Assembly: GCA_024743115.1 (NCBI GenBank)
Contig: JANSXC010000033.1
Span: 1-55,012, forward strand
Length of the DNA: 55,012 nt
Source of the DNA: a bacterium
Lineage (GTDB): Bacteria; Planctomycetota; UBA1135; UBA2386
Reading direction: 5' to 3'
Below, piece after piece: positions 51,430 through 55,012 of the stretch. Position 1 is the first letter of the stretch. Every line of letters begins with the position of its first letter. The notes under the pieces are model-generated. The model saw only the letters and a list, made by a program, of their open reading frames with translations, made no database searches and had not been told where the DNA came from. Position numbers and translations under genes: made by a program.

Positions 51430-51810
51430 TCACCGTTCGATCTCTGCACTCGCTACTGAGGAACTTTCCACGGTGCGGTCCCGGCGCAGGAACGCGCGAA
51501 TGCTGAAGATCGCGAGCCAGCCGCCGACCGCGATCCCGAGCCACGCGAGGATGCGGGCGCCGAGTGCGACCCGTCCGGGGGGCGGGTCGGACTGCCCGGT
51601 GGCATGGGCCAGGGGCGTGACGATGTGCTCGCGCACGAAGTGCAGCAGTGCTGGCGTTGGTTCGCCGGTGGTCTTGGCGAGGACTGCCATCTGGCACTGC
51701 AGCAGCAGTGTGCCGCCGAACGCGACCAGGGCAGCGCCCGTCAGCGCGAGGAACCCCGCGAGCCAGGGCGTGAGCGCGCGGCCGGGTCCTTTCGGTTCGC
51801 GATCTGCCAT
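51430..51810 (-). CDS. Small two-helix membrane protein, unknown
   Basis: 126 residues from ATG 51810, chosen because longer starts would run into fdx. Two membrane helices: LAGFLALTGAALVAFGGTLL and ILAWLGIAVGGWLAIFSI, with a soluble loop of about 40 residues between. It lies between fdx (16-base gap) and tkt (31-base gap), both same strand, so it is probably co-transcribed. No family recognised. Confidence 0.8.
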   Translation of the reverse strand: MADREPKGPGRALTPWLAGFLALTGAALVAFGGTLLLQCQMAVLAKTTGEPTPALLHFVREHIVTPLAHATGQSDPPPGRVALGARILAWLGIAVGGWLAIFSIRAFLRRDRTVESSSVASAEIER

Positions 51811-51826
51811 CGGCCCGGCGCGTGCT

Positions 51827-52183
51827 TCAGTGCCCGCCCTCACGCACGGCGTTGACGTTCCAATCCGGAATCTCGAGCTCGACGCGCCCATCCTCGGGCG
51901 CGCGCTCGAGCCGCGCCTGGCAGCCGAGGCGTGACTCCGGGCCGACGTCGCGGGCTTCGTCGAGCTGGTCCTCCTCGTCCTCCGTCGCGGGCGAGAAACA
52001 CTCCGCGCCAGCAGTGATCTTGACGTGGCAGGTCGAGCAGGCGCAGACGCCGCCGCACGCGTGGTCGAGATCCAGGCCTTGGGCCTCCGCGGCTTCGAGA
52101 ACGGTCTGGCCGACCGCGAGCGTGAACGTGCGTTCCTGCCCGGCGACGACCATCCGAATCTCCGACTTCAGATCCTCCGTCAT
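51827..52183 (-). CDS. fdx: ISC-type [2Fe-2S] ferredoxin
   Basis: 118 residues. Cluster ligands C43, C49, C52 and C88 in CGGVCACSTCHV and GCQARLE, the C-x5-C-x2-C-x35-C spacing of adrenodoxin-type ferredoxins. Electron donor for iron-sulfur cluster assembly. Overlaps hscA by 4 bases. Confidence 0.93.
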   Translation of the reverse strand: MTEDLKSEIRMVVAGQERTFTLAVGQTVLEAAEAQGLDLDHACGGVCACSTCHVKITAGAECFSPATEDEEDQLDEARDVGPESRLGCQARLERAPEDGRVELEIPDWNVNAVREGGH

Positions 52184-54039
52184 GAGTTCTCCTGCTCCTC
52201 GCGGAGCGCCTTGGTGACGGCCGAACTGATCACGTCGTCGGCGATCGTCGCGGTCACCTTCGTCAGTTCTTCGCAGCCGGCATTGAGTGCCTTGGCGTCG
52301 GCGTTGTCTGCAAGCAGGCGGTCGAGCGCCTTGACGGCCTTGTGCACCGAGTAGATCTGGTCCGGCGGGAGCTCGGCGAGCTCCAGCGCCTGGCGCGTGC
52401 CGCGCACCATGGCTTCGGCCTTCTGGCGCTGCTCGATCGCTTCGCGCGCGAGGAAGTCGTCCTGGGCGTGTTCGAGCGATTCGAGCATCATGCGGCGGAC
52501 TTCGTCGCGCGTGAGGCCGAACGAGGGCGAGACCTGGATCCCGGCCTGGACCTCAGTGCGCTGTTCGCGAGCCGTGACGCGTAGCACGCCGTCGGCGTCG
52601 ACCAGGAACGTCACCGCGATGCGCGGCAGGCCGGCCGGCATCGGCGGGATGCCCGCGAGCTGGAAGTTGCCGAGCTGCCGGCAGTTCTGCGCGAGTTCGC
52701 GCTCGCCCTGGAAGATTCGCAGGTCAACCGACGTTTGGCCGTCGACGCCGGTCGAGAACTCCTCCGTGACGCTCGTGGGGATCGTGCTGTTGCGCAGGAT
52801 GAGCTTCTGCACCGCACCGCCGAGCGTCTCGATGCCGAGTGACAGCGGGATCACATCGAGCAACAGCAGCGAGCGGTCGTTGCCGGCGAGCACGTCGGCC
52901 TGGATCGCGGCGCCAAGCGCGACGGCCTGATCGGGATCGACGTGCGTGTGGGGTGGCTTGCCGCAGAACGATTCGAGTCGCGACCGCACGAGCGGCACGC
53001 GCGTGCTGCCGCCGACGAGCACGATGTCCCCGACGGCGTCGAGGCCGACGCCCGCGTCGGCGATGGCGCGTTGCACGCAGTCGAGCGTGCGCTGCACGAG
53101 GGGCGCGATCGCGGCCTCGAACTCGGGTCGCGTGACCGTGACCTTGGCGATGCCGCGGTCGCCGAGGTCGAGTTCGAGTTCGGCGGACTCGGCCTCGCTG
53201 AGTCGGATCTTGAGGCTCTCCGCGGCCTGATTCACGGCCTGCAGCACGTAGGGGTCTTCGTTGACGGAGTCGCGCGCGCGCTCGGGCAGGGTCGCGAGGA
53301 TCCGCTGCGCGAGCAGGGCGTCGAAGTCGTCACCGCCGAGGTGGGTGTCGCCTGCCGTCGAGAGCACGCGGAACACGCCGTCCTGGATCCGGAGCACGGA
53401 TACGTCGAACGTGCCACCGCCGAGGTCGTAGACCAGGACCGTGCCGTCCTTGCCACCATCGATGCCGTAGGCCAGTGCGGCCGCGGTCGGCTCGTTGAGG
53501 ATGCGGAGGCAGTCGAGGCCCGCCAGCGCGGCGGCGTCCTTCGTCGCCTGGCGCTCGGTGTCGTCGAACCACGCCGGCACCGTGATCACGGCTTCGTGCA
53601 GCGAGCGGCCGACCGCGAGTTCGGCTGTGCGTCGAACCTCGCGAAGGATGAGCGACGACACTTCCTCGGGCGAGTGGCGGTCGTCGCCGATCGCCACGCG
53701 CGGCAGATTGCGTTCGCTCGCGACGACCGCGAACGGCAGTTTCGCCACGTCCGGCTCCGCGTCGGCGAACGACTTGCCGATCAGTCGCTTGATCGAGGAC
53801 ACCGTGCGGTCGGGATGCTCGAGCCGCAGCGCCTTCGCGGCGCTCCCGACCGACGTCTTGCCGTCGGGCTGGTAGCAGACGACCGACGGAATCAGGGCTT
53901 CGCCCTGTTGGTTCCGTAGCACGCGGGCCTCACTGCCGGCGCGGATCGCAGCCAGGCTGTTCGTGGTGCCGAGGTCGATGCCGAGCACGAGGCGCGGTTC
54001 ACGGGCGTCGTCGCCCTTCGTCACGGGGGAATCGGTCAC
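52180..54039 (-). CDS. hscA: Fe-S assembly Hsp70 chaperone HscA
   Basis: 619 residues from GTG 54039. E. coli HscA has 616. Hsp70 fold: LGIDLGTTNSLAAIR, VITVPAWFDDTERQATKDA, ILNEPTAAALAYGID, VYDLGGGTFDVSVL and DIVLVGGSTRVPLV in the ATPase domain, then the substrate-binding domain. The position between hscB and fdx and the GTGA overlap with hscB identify it as the IscU-specific chaperone rather than DnaK. Confidence 0.95.
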   Translation of the reverse strand: MTDSPVTKGDDAREPRLVLGIDLGTTNSLAAIRAGSEARVLRNQQGEALIPSVVCYQPDGKTSVGSAAKALRLEHPDRTVSSIKRLIGKSFADAEPDVAKLPFAVVASERNLPRVAIGDDRHSPEEVSSLILREVRRTAELAVGRSLHEAVITVPAWFDDTERQATKDAAALAGLDCLRILNEPTAAALAYGIDGGKDGTVLVYDLGGGTFDVSVLRIQDGVFRVLSTAGDTHLGGDDFDALLAQRILATLPERARDSVNEDPYVLQAVNQAAESLKIRLSEAESAELELDLGDRGIAKVTVTRPEFEAAIAPLVQRTLDCVQRAIADAGVGLDAVGDIVLVGGSTRVPLVRSRLESFCGKPPHTHVDPDQAVALGAAIQADVLAGNDRSLLLLDVIPLSLGIETLGGAVQKLILRNSTIPTSVTEEFSTGVDGQTSVDLRIFQGERELAQNCRQLGNFQLAGIPPMPAGLPRIAVTFLVDADGVLRVTAREQRTEVQAGIQVSPSFGLTRDEVRRMMLESLEHAQDDFLAREAIEQRQKAEAMVRGTRQALELAELPPDQIYSVHKAVKALDRLLADNADAKALNAGCEELTKVTATIADDVISSAVTKALREEQENS

Positions 54040-54536
54040 GCTCGCGCCTCCAGGTCCGCGAGGGCTTTCTGGTGGTAGTGGGAGCCGTGCACGCGCCTCG
54101 CGGCGCCGTCGTAGTCGTCGGCAGCAATCGCCGCGGCCACGGCCGCGAAGTCCTGCGCGAGTGCCGCGCCGAGTCGCTCCCGTAATGGGGCGATGGCCTC
54201 GTCCTTGGCGAACGCGACCTCTTCCGCGAGTTCGAGCGCTTCGGCCAGGAACATCGGGTCGAGCTTCTTGTTGCGATCCAGCGCGCCGGGGCTCTCGGCT
54301 TCGATCAAGGCGCGCGCGCGTTGCCACGGATCCTTGAGCACTGCGAATGCGTCGTTGATCTCGGCGGCGCGCTGGAGCACGGCGGCGCAGTCATCCGTGT
54401 CCGCGGCGCGGTTGTGATCGGGATGGCAGTCGCGCGACAGCTCGAGATACTTCCGTTCGAGGGCGGTGTCGTCGAGTTCGAGCTGACGCGGTAGCGAGAA
54501 GACCGCGAACGGGTCCGGAGCAGGAATGTGGATCAC
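54036..54536 (-). CDS. hscB: Fe-S assembly J-protein HscB
   Basis: 166 residues. J-domain with HPD at residues 38-40 (SRDCHPDHN) and a C-terminal three-helix region (PMFLAEALELAEEVAFAKD) that binds IscU. Co-chaperone of HscA. Confidence 0.92.
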   Translation of the reverse strand: MIHIPAPDPFAVFSLPRQLELDDTALERKYLELSRDCHPDHNRAADTDDCAAVLQRAAEINDAFAVLKDPWQRARALIEAESPGALDRNKKLDPMFLAEALELAEEVAFAKDEAIAPLRERLGAALAQDFAAVAAAIAADDYDGAARRVHGSHYHQKALADLEARA

Positions 54537-54584
54537 GGCGGCCGAGAGAGGGGCTGTGGCGCGGCGTTGGCGGGTCGCAGGCTG

Positions 54585-54707
54585 TCAGGCCGAGAACGAC
54601 GTGCCGCAGCCACACGTGCCGCTGGCCTGCGGGTTCTTGAACACGAAGCCGCGGTCCAGCAGACCGTCGTTGAAGTCCAGCGTCGTACCGCCCATGAAAA
54701 CGGGGGA
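54585..54707 (-). CDS. iscA: IscA-type Fe-S carrier, C-terminal fragment only
   Basis: The last about 36 residues, GGTTLDFNDGLLDRGFVFKN then GTCGCGTSFSA, are the C-terminus of A-type iron-sulfur carriers, with the two cluster cysteines in CGCG. A few residues further (SPVF) still fit. Beyond about 54707 similarity stops, and the expected GGCSG motif is absent. The break coincides with abnormal base composition, so the 5' half is probably lost to poor sequence. Order iscA-hscB-hscA-fdx is the standard isc arrangement. Confidence 0.8.
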   Translation of the reverse strand, partial: SPVFMGGTTLDFNDGLLDRGFVFKNPQASGTCGCGTSFSA

Positions 54708-55012
54708 ATACAACTGGGGGCCACTTGGGTGCCGACGGGGTGCCAATGGGGTGCCGACAACGAGCCAACAACACCAACGGGAATCGACTGGGAGCCGACG
54801 GGCGTCCAACGGACCGGCCAAAGAAAAAGGCAACAACAAGACGACGGGAACACACCTACGGGGGGGGCTGCGGCGACGGGACACTGGCGGGAAACCGGCG
54901 GGAAAGTGACCAAGGGCCGACAAGTGGCCGGCGGGGGCGAAACATGCCGACGGGAAACCGACAAAGCGCGGACAATGGGTCCGACGGGGGCGCTATGGGG
55001 ACCGAAAAGGGA
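54693..55012. other. T-depleted window end, likely unreliable sequence
   Basis: By hand count only about 20 of some 320 bases are T, whereas A and G are high. The iscA reading fails here. Frames open on the minus strand carry no recognisable protein. It may be low-quality contig end, with errors of the T-to-G and C-to-A kind. Confidence 0.6.

Overview
The window is GC-rich, gene-dense bacterial chromosome. It suggests a member of the Planctomycetota, inferred from gene content and not proven. The signs are many secreted or lipid-anchored proteins of unknown function, a formylglycine-generating-enzyme-like lipoprotein, a membrane-tethered helix-turn-helix protein, carboxypeptidase-regulatory-like repeat proteins, a complete-looking SelB and frequent GTG starts. 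I see no rRNA, tRNA, tmRNA or CRISPR array.

Layout. 1-12.6 kb: a serine hydrolase cut by the window edge, an Fpg/Nei DNA glycosylase coupled to a repeat-rich secreted protein, an unlisted 42-residue membrane peptide, a possible parvulin-like protein, a metallo-beta-lactamase-fold hydrolase, a 1259-residue lipoprotein, two small anchored proteins (one with ankyrin repeats), and miaE coupled to a lipase-like hydrolase. 12.7-19.8 kb: a GH114-like lipoprotein, small envelope proteins, an OmpA-type lipoprotein, an FGE-like lipoprotein and rsmA. 20.3-24.5 kb: dnaG and rpoD, a macromolecular-synthesis pair ending in a very strong terminator. 24.9-27.6 kb: a zinc-ribbon coiled-coil protein and selB. 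27.8-36 kb: a giant acidic membrane protein, a zinc-ribbon protein, a HEAT/VWA protein, an MFS transporter and a methionine-rich secreted protein. 36.1-43.9 kb: metabolic genes (threonine aldolase, phosphohexomutase, SAM hydrolase, arginase, formate-THF ligase) with one lipoprotein inserted on the opposite strand.

43.9-49.4 kb is the accessory island. A single 1523-residue protein joins a TIR domain, a STAND NTPase, a membrane segment with coiled coil, and about 18 WD40/TolB-like repeats. It is bracketed by an imperfect 27-28 bp direct repeat. A possible broken metallo-beta-lactamase remnant lies on its 5' side and a truncated IS110-type transposase on its 3' side. This is the best candidate for an under-described immune or conflict system.

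49.4-55 kb, all minus strand: transketolase, a small membrane protein and an ISC iron-sulfur assembly cluster read iscA-hscB-hscA-fdx. The last 320 bases are strongly T-depleted and break iscA. They look like a bad contig end rather than biology.

A theme across the window is short tandem repeats in intergenic DNA, with periods of 11, 14 and 16 bp (none a multiple of three). One of them repeats the start codon region of a gene.
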